16,239 bases of DNA from an uncultured Prevotellaceae bacterium (GCA_947306845.1 CAMZHP010000039.1:1-16239); one strand, 5' to 3'; positions 1 to 7,928 are shown, numbered from the stretch's first letter. The notes: a model not told the origin generated them from the letters alone. A program made the numbers and translations.

Positions 1-212
1 AGGTATTTTAATGATTTTTTATTTACAATATCCCCATCAAAAGTATAGTGTACCTTTTATACTTATTGGCTATTAGCCGCTTACATGAAAAAACGGATGA
101 TGGGGATTGATTCCATCCATGCAGCCCTGTTTTGTCGGATCTGGCTTATCTTTTCCAAGATGGTTGCAGCGCTCCGCATGAACACTGCATGAACATGCGG
201 AAACGACAGAAA
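1..212. other. Gene-free left edge with a small inverted repeat
   Basis: No convincing coding region is seen here; open frames are short and overlap the regulator gene to the right. A 7-bp inverted repeat (AAGTATA at 41-47, TATACTT at 58-64) flanks a 10-nt spacer. On the minus strand, positions 45 to 38 read TACTTTTG, which fits the Bacteroidota -7 consensus TAnnTTTG, but I find no -33 TTG at the right distance. It may be the edge of a promoter for a gene beyond the left end. No strong terminator for the regulator gene was found here. Confidence 0.35.
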
Positions 213-1169
213 TTACAATTTGACAGAGGAAATATCGACCAAATGATTGACAATGGCATAGATGGTGAGTCCTGCAGGACTATGGATTTGCAACTTTCTC
301 GCGATATTCCGCCTATGCGTGATGACGGTGTTGATGGAGATGCACAGATGGTCGGCGATTTCCTTGTTCGACATTCCTTGCACCAGACTGACGATGACAT
401 CCTTTTCCCTTTCGCTAAGCGACTCGTTGCTCTCCCCGTTTTGGCTGATCATGCTGGATATTTTGGCTGAGACATCGCTCTGCTTGATCTTCCTTTCCAA
501 CCTTCTGATGGCCGGAATGAAGACAGATTCCTCAACATCGGCATGATGAGAAAGCCATTCCTCATTATTATATATATTATACAGGCATGCGGTGAGCTGG
601 TTGTTGTGAAGTCCGTCGCTCGGCAGATATTTGATGATGATGCTCTTGAGCTCACGGAGCAGGCTGTCAGTTTGCCCGTGGTGCTTCGAATAGGTCTCTA
701 TGTCATAGCTGCCTGTCGGCTCGCCACCAAGCAGAGCTTCCACATAGGGAAAGACTGTTTTCTCCTCATATTTCATGTGCGAGCGGATGGCACGCGCGTA
801 GTCATCATAAAGTTTGAGAATCAGCCTGGCCAGATTATCGTTCTCATCAAGGGCTCCCACCAGCTGCGTGCGTATGGACGGCAGTTGGAATCCCAAGAAA
901 TACTCATGCGAGGCCTTGAGATATTGCATGAGGGTCGGAATAGAGAGTTTGGACACATCGTCGAAATCACGATACCCATTTATGATGAAGTTGACCACAG
1001 CCAGGTAAGTATATGTATCGACACCCTGCTCCTCACATACCTCACTGACGGTTTTGTCGCCAAAGCCGAGGTTGATACCAAAGCATCCCAAACTCTGTAA
1101 CAGGCTGTAATTGTCGCGGATAAGCGATATCATGCTGTCATCAGCCTCATACATTTTCTGATTCTTCAT
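213..1169 (-). CDS. One-component regulator: hemerythrin-like di-iron domain fused to a LuxR-type HTH
   Basis: This 318-residue protein has three parts. Residues about 12-60 resemble the N-terminal ScdA/RIC (DUF542) domain of YtfE-type iron-sulfur repair proteins, but the usual Cys-Cys pair is replaced (INLGFGDKT, residues 32-40). Residues about 80-225 look like a four-helix hemerythrin domain; His88, His131, Glu135, His163/164, His208/209 and Glu213 repeat the His/Glu spacing of YtfE-like di-iron centres. Residues about 250-312 are a LuxR/GerE helix-turn-helix (LSEREKDVI, GMSNKEIADHL, HRRNIARKL). There is no receiver domain, so the di-iron domain is probably the sensor (oxygen, NO, peroxide or iron). 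I chose the start at 1169 rather than an in-frame ATG at 1325, because the longer form would read through the gene's own promoter at 1197-1227 and adds 52 residues unlike the family. It is divergent from the porin/imelysin/cytochrome operon, which it probably controls. Domain calls are solid; ligand and target are inferred. Confidence 0.88.
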   Translation of the reverse strand: MKNQKMYEADDSMISLIRDNYSLLQSLGCFGINLGFGDKTVSEVCEEQGVDTYTYLAVVNFIINGYRDFDDVSKLSIPTLMQYLKASHEYFLGFQLPSIRTQLVGALDENDNLARLILKLYDDYARAIRSHMKYEEKTVFPYVEALLGGEPTGSYDIETYSKHHGQTDSLLRELKSIIIKYLPSDGLHNNQLTACLYNIYNNEEWLSHHADVEESVFIPAIRRLERKIKQSDVSAKISSMISQNGESNESLSEREKDVIVSLVQGMSNKEIADHLCISINTVITHRRNIARKLQIHSPAGLTIYAIVNHLVDISSVKL

Positions 1170-1196
1170 AACTCCAATGCGTTTGCGTTGATGATG

Positions 1197-1227
1197 CAAA
1201 AATACAATTTTTCCCCAACTCATGCAA
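1197..1227 (-). promoter_or_regulatory. Promoter of the hemerythrin-LuxR regulator
   Basis: On the minus strand a TTG (1227-1225) lies 20 nt before TATTTTTG (1204-1197), matching the Bacteroidota -33/-7 arrangement (TTTG, then TAnnTTTG). Transcription would begin near 1190, giving a leader of about 20 nt before the ATG at 1169. This placement supports the shorter protein start. Confidence 0.6.
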
Positions 1228-1289
1228 TCACAATAACTAGGTATTTTCCCATCCCCCTCTGTCTGAAACTCTTTACCAATCTTTGAGTA

Positions 1290-1320
1290 TTGTGCAATCA
1301 AAGCCACCACACTAACTTTG
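1290..1320 (+). promoter_or_regulatory. Promoter of the porin-imelysin-cytochrome-CcsBA operon
   Basis: TTG at 1290-1292 is followed after 20 nt by TAACTTTG at 1313-1320, a good match to the Bacteroidota housekeeping consensus. Start of transcription is expected near 1326, about 30 nt before the ATG at 1356. Some 62 bp (1228-1289) separate this -33 element from that of the divergent regulator promoter, so one bound regulator could affect both. I did not find a clear perfect palindrome in that interval. Confidence 0.65.
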
Positions 1321-1355
1321 CACAAGATTTGAACACACTCTGAAATTAGAAAAAA

Positions 1356-2687
1356 ATGAAACTGACAGCATCAAAGATAGTCGCAGCCACCATGCTGTTG
1401 TTGAGTGCGCCCACCGCTCAGGCTCAGGAAAATGCCGCAGACAGTGTGATGGAACACGCCAACGGCAAGCGCCTGACCATCGGTGGCTACGGCGAAGTGG
1501 CTTTATCCCGCAATTTCTATAGCGACAACATCTATCGCTACACCAAAGCCGCCCAATATAAAAATGACCCCAGCCATGGTCGTTTTGACATACCCCACGC
1601 CGTGGTTTACCTCGGTTATGACTTCGGCAAAGGCTGGACCATGGGCACAGAGATAGAATTTGAGCACACTGGCACCGGAAGCGCAGTGGAACAAGAATTT
1701 GAGGAAGCCGGAGAATGGGAGCAGGAAGTAGAAAAAGGCGGTGAGGTGGAGTTGGAGCAATTCTGGCTGCAGAAAAGTTTCTCACGAGCCATCAACCTAC
1801 GCGCGGGGCACATCGTTGTTCCCGTTGGCCTGAACAACGCCCACCACGAACCGCTCAATTTCTTCACGGTCTACCGTCCTGAAGGCGAGAATACCATCCT
1901 TCCCTCCACATGGCATGACACAGGTGTCAGCCTGTGGGGGCGCCTCGGCGATTTCAGATATGAGGTGGAAGTGGTGGCAGGGCTCGACGCATTCCGCTTC
2001 AGCCGTGACAACTGGATAAAGAGTGGCGCAGGCTCCGCCTTTGAATTCAAGGTAGCCAACAAATATGGTTTCGCAGCCCGGCTCGACAATTACACCCTTC
2101 CAGGACTGCGCATTGGTCTGAGCGGATACTTCGGCCGCGCCATGCACAACACCTATCCTCATGACATGGAAGGAACCAATGTCAACGGAGAGAAAAAGGC
2201 CTATGACAATGTGAAGGGAAACGTAGCCATCGGATCCATCGACTTCACCTTCAAGCGCTTCAATTGGATAGTACGCGGACAGGCCGACTACGGCTATGTG
2301 GGCGACGCAACCAGCATCAACACCATCAAACGTACACGCGCCAAGGTGAGCAACGCTCCCTACAGCAGCATGCCCGTAGGCAAGAACGCCGCCGCCATCG
2401 GCATCGAGGCCGGCTACGACATTTTCTCACAAATCGCCAAGCTTAGGCATCTCGGACAGCAATTATATGTCTTCGGCAGATATGAGTACTACAACTCCTA
2501 CATCCCCTCTGACGACCAGCAGCAATATGAGTTCACCAAGAAAAACCGCATGGCTTTGGGCATCAACTATCACCCGATTCGCCAAATCGCCGTCAAGGCA
2601 GAGTATTCCAAACGCTATCTCAACACACAGTACAACAACGAGCCATCCATCAATATCGGCATCGCCTACGAAGGCTTTTTCCTTTAA
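1356..2687 (+). CDS. Porin-like outer-membrane beta-barrel protein with a Glu-rich segment
   Basis: The 443-residue product starts with a signal peptide (lysine at residue 2, hydrophobic stretch, cleavage expected after AQA at residues 21-23). The rest is rich in alternating aromatic/polar segments, and the C-terminal strand ends in phenylalanine and leucine (EGFFL), as expected of an outer-membrane barrel. It resembles the phosphate-selective porin O/P-like group of Bacteroidota proteins. Residues 111-135 are unusual: 11 of 25 are glutamate, interspersed with aromatic and glycine residues, suggesting a cation-binding loop or pore lining rather than an anion-selective one. It is the first gene of an operon; the imelysin gene follows after 38 bp. 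Solute is not determined by sequence; iron or another metal is inferred from neighbours. Barrel call is confident, the exact porin family less so. Confidence 0.8.
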   Translation: MKLTASKIVAATMLLLSAPTAQAQENAADSVMEHANGKRLTIGGYGEVALSRNFYSDNIYRYTKAAQYKNDPSHGRFDIPHAVVYLGYDFGKGWTMGTEIEFEHTGTGSAVEQEFEEAGEWEQEVEKGGEVELEQFWLQKSFSRAINLRAGHIVVPVGLNNAHHEPLNFFTVYRPEGENTILPSTWHDTGVSLWGRLGDFRYEVEVVAGLDAFRFSRDNWIKSGAGSAFEFKVANKYGFAARLDNYTLPGLRIGLSGYFGRAMHNTYPHDMEGTNVNGEKKAYDNVKGNVAIGSIDFTFKRFNWIVRGQADYGYVGDATSINTIKRTRAKVSNAPYSSMPVGKNAAAIGIEAGYDIFSQIAKLRHLGQQLYVFGRYEYYNSYIPSDDQQQYEFTKKNRMALGINYHPIRQIAVKAEYSKRYLNTQYNNEPSINIGIAYEGFFL

Positions 2688-2725
2688 ATGAGCAACCAAA
2701 AAGTTTCATTCAAAATATCACAACA

Positions 2726-3967
2726 ATGAAAAAGAATCTATTGATGGCCGCCTGCCTCTTTGCCGGCGCCATGACATTCACCTCATGCAGCAATGATGAT
2801 GATGATGAAAAAGTGAAAACCGCCTCAGAAGAAGTAAAGGCGATTGAAGCACTCTCCAAACAATATGTGGAAAGCGTGGTCTTCCCCACATACACCAACC
2901 TGGCTGATGCCACAGAGAAGCTCTACGAACAGCTGGAGAGTGCCAAGACCGCATTCAGGAACGGGAAACTCACCCAAGGCGACATCGACAACATCTGCTC
3001 AACCTTCCTCAGCGCAAGGTCATTTTGGGAACAGTCGGAGGCTTTTCTGTATGGCCCCGCCACCACTTTCGGCATCGACCCCCACATCGACACATGGCCC
3101 CTCGACCTCGACGCGCTGGCAGTAGCCCTGAAAAATGCCGACCAGGTGAGAATGCTTGACAACGGCGACGAGGGAATAGCCTACGCTGGAGCCAAACTTG
3201 GCCAAGAGCTGCTTGGATTCCACGGCATCGAATTCATCATCTTCCGCGATGGAAGCAACCGCACACTCACCTCACTCCAAGCCAATGAGAGCGACGCCGC
3301 ATTCACAGCCATAGGTGCCAATGTGACTGGTGAGCAGGAGCTTATCTATGCGACAGCCGTGGCCGGAGACCTCCGCGACAAGTGCTTCCAGCTGGAGATG
3401 GCATGGCGCGGTGAGAGCACAGCAAAAGGGCATCGCGACCGCGTGGAAGAGTGCGAGTTGGAGACACAAATCGGCGCCAATTATTACGGCGACCACTTCC
3501 AAAATGCCACCAATGCCGGCAGTATCTTCAAGACATGGCAAGAAGTGCTTGTCACCATCTTCGACTCCGGCTGTTCCAACATCTGCAACGAGGTGGCCAA
3601 CACCAAGATGGGCCTGGCCTATACCGGTGAGGACCCCAACTACATTGAGTCACCCTACTCCAAAAAATCATTCCAGGATTTCTACGACAACATCAGCAGC
3701 ATCAAGAATTCTCTCTATGGCGGCGTGGGACTGAGCACTCCAGCCAGCCACTCAGTCATGGCATTGGCCAGCACTTACAACAAGACCCTCGCAGCCAACC
3801 TTGAGGCCAAGATCGCCGCTGCCCTTGCCGCCCTCCAGGCATGCCAGAGAGGCGCTGCATTCGTTGATGACCCGAAAGCCACCAAGGTGAAAGCCGCCAT
3901 GGATGCCATCAACGACCTCGATGAGCAGCTTGCCGCAGGAGCCAGTTGGGCAGCAACCATCAAATAA
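2726..3967 (+). CDS. Imelysin-family (peptidase M75-like) lipoprotein, predicted surface-exposed
   Basis: This 413-residue protein begins with a lipoprotein signal: a short basic/hydrophobic segment and the lipobox FTSC with Cys21 as the acylated residue. Cys21 is followed by SNDDDDE, an acidic run like the Bacteroidota lipoprotein export signal that sends lipoproteins to the outer face of the outer membrane. The imelysin signature GxHxxE is present (Gly164, His166, Glu169), as is the family's WExSEAF...GP segment (Trp101 to Pro111). Imelysins include ICMP, IrpA and the M75 part of EfeO; despite the peptidase name, their best-supported role is in iron handling, with the GxHxxE residues as a likely metal site. 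It sits 38 bp after the porin and 18 bp before the di-haem protein, clearly one transcription unit. Family assignment is firm; iron as substrate is inferred. Confidence 0.92.
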   Translation: MKKNLLMAACLFAGAMTFTSCSNDDDDEKVKTASEEVKAIEALSKQYVESVVFPTYTNLADATEKLYEQLESAKTAFRNGKLTQGDIDNICSTFLSARSFWEQSEAFLYGPATTFGIDPHIDTWPLDLDALAVALKNADQVRMLDNGDEGIAYAGAKLGQELLGFHGIEFIIFRDGSNRTLTSLQANESDAAFTAIGANVTGEQELIYATAVAGDLRDKCFQLEMAWRGESTAKGHRDRVEECELETQIGANYYGDHFQNATNAGSIFKTWQEVLVTIFDSGCSNICNEVANTKMGLAYTGEDPNYIESPYSKKSFQDFYDNISSIKNSLYGGVGLSTPASHSVMALASTYNKTLAANLEAKIAAALAALQACQRGAAFVDDPKATKVKAAMDAINDLDEQLAAGASWAATIK

Positions 3968-3985
3968 AAACGAAAACTGACCAAT

Positions 3986-5656
3986 ATGAAAAAGAACCAT
4001 GCACTCATTATGATGGGATTGCTCAGCATAGGTCTCGTCTCCTGTCATGACGACGACGAGAACGGCACCATCAATGAAACAAAAATAGAGGCGGACTACA
4101 TCGGCAAGGAAGTGGGCAACTTCCTTGCCGAAGAGTGGTATCCCGGCGGCCAACTCGGAACGACCGACAATGTGAGCGCTGGATGCTATGAGGACGAGAC
4201 ACCCGCCGTGACACAGATGGGACTGACAGAAGCCTTCAACAAAGGCGAGGCATTCTTCGAGCGCAACTTCAACACAGGTACGCCACCCTTCAGCGGATTA
4301 GGGCCGGCCGCCGTGAGAAAATCATGCCTCGACTGCCATCCTGCCTACGGACACGGCAAGCGCGTCGACCGCTATACCGCATCATGGGGCAACGGCTATC
4401 TGCTCGTGGTGTATCACCCTGTCGACGGTGCCAACAGCGACGACGGACCCTATATCGGCGAGGTGACAGGCATGCCGCAAACCATTGCCACATCACCTTT
4501 CCTGCCTCCTATCGACGAAGACCAGATTGACCTGCAATGGAAACGCCTGACCTCCATGGAGAGCGGCATCCCCATGCAGTTTGCCGATGGCGAGACCTAC
4601 GAGCTCATCTATCCAGAACTCAACATACCCGCCAGTGCATTCAACACCGACCCTGTGCCCACCAATCTCGCATTCAGGCTTGAGAGCACCATCGGCATCA
4701 TCGGCACCGGACTCATCGATGCGATTCCCGACGACTCCATCAAGGCACAGTATCAGCGGGAGGCGCCCTATGTAGAGCTCAACCCAGCAATGTGGGACAA
4801 AGCCGCCAACGACTGGGCACCAACAGCCATGTACACTGCCAACGGAGTCAACCGCATCAAGAAATTCACGTATGCCTGCACCAGAGGTTCGCTGCAGGAC
4901 GGAGCCGGAGCCAACGCCATCTGGAACATCACCAATGTGAGCCGCAGCGACCGGCCTTATCTCTATACCACGGAAGCCTGGGCCAAGCGGATGAGCGAGA
5001 CACCGTCGGTGATCAGCGCCATCAAGAGCAATCCTTCCTCACCCTACTATGCCGATGGCAGTGACGAGGGCATCTCCGATGCCGTGCGCCACCTCCTATC
5101 GCCCTCAACCAACCAATTTAACAATGCCTGGCACAACTTCGAGCCAGAAATGAGCGATGTCAATTTCTGGGCATTCATGGTGTGGCACCGCGGCCTTTCC
5201 ATCCCCCGCGCCCGCAACCTCAACGACCCGGAAGTGCAACAGGGCAAAAAGGTTTTCCATGAGATCGGATGTGCCACCTGCCACCGTCCGAAATGGCAGA
5301 CCACCCACGATGACTATTGGTCGCCCAACATCCTCACCTCAGCAGGCCTCATCCTGCCGAGATACCAGAACCAGACCATCTATCCCTACACCGACATGGT
5401 GCAGCACAGGCTATACATGAAAAACGGCATACATGGCTCATGGTGCCGCACCACCCCACTTTGGGGACGAGGTCTCTCCAAGATCAACACCGGAGCCGAA
5501 GACCGTCTGCACGACTGTCGCGCCCGCAATGAGATAGAAGCCATCATGTGGCATGGATACAGCAAGCAAAGCGACGCCTATGATTCTACCCTGAAGTTCT
5601 ATAACCTCAGCAAGAGCGACCGTGACGCTGTTGTGAAGTTCCTTAGAAGCATCTGA
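3986..5656 (+). CDS. Di-haem c-type oxidoreductase (DHOR/DUF1111, 'thiol oxidoreductase') lipoprotein
   Basis: The 556-residue product has a lipobox (LVSC, Cys20) followed at once by HDDDE, again suggesting export to the cell surface. Two c-type haem sites are visible: Cys114-Leu-Asp-Cys117-His118 and Cys429-Ala-Thr-Cys432-His433. The C-terminal stretch with TPLWG, LHDCRARNEIEA and MWHG is characteristic of the di-haem oxidoreductase family distantly related to MauG and bacterial di-haem peroxidases. The family is often annotated 'thiol oxidoreductase', but that activity is poorly supported. Cysteines outside the haem motifs (Cys67, Cys298, Cys487, Cys511) could form disulfides in an extracellular protein. 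Imelysin and DHOR genes are also neighbours in some proteobacteria, which suggests redox handling of iron. The cytochrome c synthase gene starts 11 bp later. Electron donor and acceptor are unknown. Confidence 0.9.
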   Translation: MKKNHALIMMGLLSIGLVSCHDDDENGTINETKIEADYIGKEVGNFLAEEWYPGGQLGTTDNVSAGCYEDETPAVTQMGLTEAFNKGEAFFERNFNTGTPPFSGLGPAAVRKSCLDCHPAYGHGKRVDRYTASWGNGYLLVVYHPVDGANSDDGPYIGEVTGMPQTIATSPFLPPIDEDQIDLQWKRLTSMESGIPMQFADGETYELIYPELNIPASAFNTDPVPTNLAFRLESTIGIIGTGLIDAIPDDSIKAQYQREAPYVELNPAMWDKAANDWAPTAMYTANGVNRIKKFTYACTRGSLQDGAGANAIWNITNVSRSDRPYLYTTEAWAKRMSETPSVISAIKSNPSSPYYADGSDEGISDAVRHLLSPSTNQFNNAWHNFEPEMSDVNFWAFMVWHRGLSIPRARNLNDPEVQQGKKVFHEIGCATCHRPKWQTTHDDYWSPNILTSAGLILPRYQNQTIYPYTDMVQHRLYMKNGIHGSWCRTTPLWGRGLSKINTGAEDRLHDCRARNEIEAIMWHGYSKQSDAYDSTLKFYNLSKSDRDAVVKFLRSI

Positions 5657-5667
5657 CCAGCCATTCC

Positions 5668-7818
5668 ATGCTCAAGCGCATCATCATCCTTCTCTTTCTC
5701 GCCGTCATCACGGCGATGGGCGCTGCCACACTGTTGGAAAGATACCACGGCACAGCCTACATAGTGAGTCACATCTATGGAGCCTGGTGGTTTACCGCCC
5801 TATGGGCACTGCTCACAGCCACCTCCATCGCGTGGATCATCAGGAGAAGGATGAGACGCGCCAGTCTGATTACCCTTCACAGCGCCCTTGTGATCATCCT
5901 CACAGGGGCGCTGCTCACTCACCTATTCTCCGTGAGCGGCATCGTCCACCTACGCGAGGGGTTGAGCACCAACAGTATCCTGACACAAGGAGAGAACGGG
6001 CCTTCCATCAGGCAGATTCCTTTCACCATAACACTCGACACATTCCAAATTGCCTACCATGAAGGCACCGCATCAGCAGCCGATTACATATCGTCACTCA
6101 CCATCACCCACCGTGATGACACCCTCAAGGCCCATGTATCAATGAACAGAATTTTCTCCGCACAAGGTGTGAGACTCTGCCAAAGCAGTTACGATGAGGA
6201 TGGACATGGCAGTTACCTGACTGTCAACATCGACCCATGGGGCATCGCCGTCACCTACATCGGATATGCCATGCTCTTCGTCGCACTTCTCTGGATGCTC
6301 GCCGACCCCAAGGGGACTTTCCGCCGTCTCCTTCATCATCCGCTTCTGAAGAAAAGCGCACCCGTTCTCCTGGCCATCCTCTTCACAGCAATCCCGGCAC
6401 AAGGTGCCAACACCCTCACCCGTGAGCAGGCCGAGGCCTTTGGCCGACTCTTCATCGACTACAACGGGCGCATCTGCCAAGTGCAGACCTACGCTCTTGA
6501 TTTCTGCAAGAAACTCAGCGGGAAGCGCCATTACGGCTCATATTCTGCCGAGCAAGTGCTCACAGGTTTTATCTTTTACGGCGACGAGTGGTGCAATGAA
6601 CCAGTCATCCGTGTCAAGAGTAGCGACATCAGGGGCAAGCTGGGGCTGGCAAGCCATGTGTCATTCAACGACCTCTTCCGTGATCAGTCCTATATCCTCG
6701 GACCACTGCTGATGGAATACCAGCAAGGCAACGGCGATAAGCTGCACAAGGATATCATGGAGTTGGATGACAGACTTCAGCTTATTCTCAGCCTCCGTCG
6801 CGGAATTACCCTCAAGCTGTTTCCTTTCCGTTCACCCAGCCGGCCCTCCTCCCTTACCTGGTACGCACCCTCTTCCTCGTTCCCACAAGACATGGAACCG
6901 CAGCGCAGCCAATACATTAAAGACATCTTCGGCATCATCAACAACGATGTGAGGGCGGGTCATGACATGCGTGTGATGGACGCCTTGCACAAACTCGGGA
7001 AATATCAGGCGACATACGGGGGAACCTCGCTGCCCACCCCATTACGCACGGCAGCAGAGCGCATCTACAATGCCATCCCCTTTGCCACCATTCTGTTCAT
7101 GTTCAACCTCACGATGGCCATCCTATCGTTATTTGCCAACCGTCTCTCACGATGGGCCATGATGTTGTCGGCTCTTGCTCTTACCGTCTGCATCATCCTC
7201 AGATGGATAATCAGCGGAACGGTGCCCATGACCAACGGATACGAGACCATGCTCATCATCGCCTGGTTCACTCAATGGATTGCCGTCATCATGGCGCGGC
7301 GAATCCCCATCATGACCACCTTCGGACTGCTTATCAGTGGGTTCGCCCTTTTGGTATCACACATCGGCCAGATGAATCCTGCCATCACCCATGTGATGCC
7401 TGTGCTCAACTCTCCCCTGCTCAGCATCCATGTGAGTGTCATCATGCTGGCCTATGCCCTGCTGAGCATCACCTTTGCCTGTGGGGTGGCCGCTCTTCTG
7501 ATGCCCCGGCGTGCCGAATATCTTCAGGTGCTGTCCCTGCTATTTCTCCACCCCTCGCTGACAGCACTGGGTATCGGCATCTTCACCGGCGCCATCTGGG
7601 CCAATGTCAGTTGGGGCACCTATTGGAGCTGGGATCCGAAAGAAGTTTGGGCGCTCATCACCCTCATGGTCTATGCCGTAGCAGTCCATTCACAGTCTCT
7701 GCCTTCACTCCGCAGGCCACGCACTTACCACATCTATATGGTGCTCGCTTTCCTCACATTGCTCATGACCTATTTTGGCGTCAACTACTTTTTGGGCGGC
7801 ATGCACTCTTATGCCTAA
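5668..7818 (+). CDS. Fused CcsB(ResB)-CcsA cytochrome c synthase (System II)
   Basis: This 716-residue membrane protein joins the two halves of the System II haem-attachment machine. The N-terminal ResB/CcsB part has membrane segments near residues 4-22, 39-57 and 69-88 with histidines 71 and 85, then an extracytoplasmic region and further membrane segments. A soluble middle part (about residues 245-465) precedes the CcsA part, which has several membrane spans, the segment SGTVPMTNGYETM, a conserved histidine-containing LLSIHVS segment, and the tryptophan-rich haem-binding WWD motif (residues 649-659, WGTYWSWDPKE) followed by a conserved His (YAVAVHSQ). It exports haem and attaches it to CxxCH cysteines. 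At 716 residues it is shorter than the roughly 900-1000-residue Helicobacter-type fusions. Its position as last gene of the operon, 11 bp after a two-CxxCH protein, suggests it mainly matures that cytochrome. Confidence 0.9.
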   Translation: MLKRIIILLFLAVITAMGAATLLERYHGTAYIVSHIYGAWWFTALWALLTATSIAWIIRRRMRRASLITLHSALVIILTGALLTHLFSVSGIVHLREGLSTNSILTQGENGPSIRQIPFTITLDTFQIAYHEGTASAADYISSLTITHRDDTLKAHVSMNRIFSAQGVRLCQSSYDEDGHGSYLTVNIDPWGIAVTYIGYAMLFVALLWMLADPKGTFRRLLHHPLLKKSAPVLLAILFTAIPAQGANTLTREQAEAFGRLFIDYNGRICQVQTYALDFCKKLSGKRHYGSYSAEQVLTGFIFYGDEWCNEPVIRVKSSDIRGKLGLASHVSFNDLFRDQSYILGPLLMEYQQGNGDKLHKDIMELDDRLQLILSLRRGITLKLFPFRSPSRPSSLTWYAPSSSFPQDMEPQRSQYIKDIFGIINNDVRAGHDMRVMDALHKLGKYQATYGGTSLPTPLRTAAERIYNAIPFATILFMFNLTMAILSLFANRLSRWAMMLSALALTVCIILRWIISGTVPMTNGYETMLIIAWFTQWIAVIMARRIPIMTTFGLLISGFALLVSHIGQMNPAITHVMPVLNSPLLSIHVSVIMLAYALLSITFACGVAALLMPRRAEYLQVLSLLFLHPSLTALGIGIFTGAIWANVSWGTYWSWDPKEVWALITLMVYAVAVHSQSLPSLRRPRTYHIYMVLAFLTLLMTYFGVNYFLGGMHSYA

Positions 7819-7854
7819 TACCGTCAAAGAATGGGGAAAAAGGCAACAAACAAC

Positions 7855-7890
7855 AAATTGCCCCGTTTCGCATGGAAACGGGGCAATTTT
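7855..7890. terminator. Bidirectional intrinsic terminator between ccsBA and rny
   Basis: A perfect 15-bp stem (7855-7869 with 7875-7889) with a GCATG loop contains a GC-rich core (GCCCCG/CGGGGC) and runs into TTTT on the plus strand. It lies 36 nt after the end of the CcsBA gene and 38 nt after the stop of the convergent RNase Y gene. The minus-strand U-tract is weaker (TTTGTTGTTTG) but probably still serves RNase Y. Confidence 0.88.
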
Positions 7891-7928
7891 CTATATCTGC
7901 CGATTGGCTGTTCTGCTATTGTCCAATC

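Noticed and set aside
132..470. 112-codon plus-strand frame at the left edge
   Set aside because: It mostly overlaps the regulator's HTH-coding region on the other strand and has no recognisable domain or promoter.
1..1260. AGGTATTTT shared by positions 1-9 and about 1239-1247 as a repeated operator
   Set aside because: The match is short and AT-rich and likely by chance; no symmetry or fixed spacing to promoters supports it.
1170..1325. In-frame upstream start giving a 370-residue regulator
   Set aside because: The extension has no family resemblance and would span the gene's own promoter elements at 1197-1227; the ATG at 1169 fits promoter and domain boundaries.
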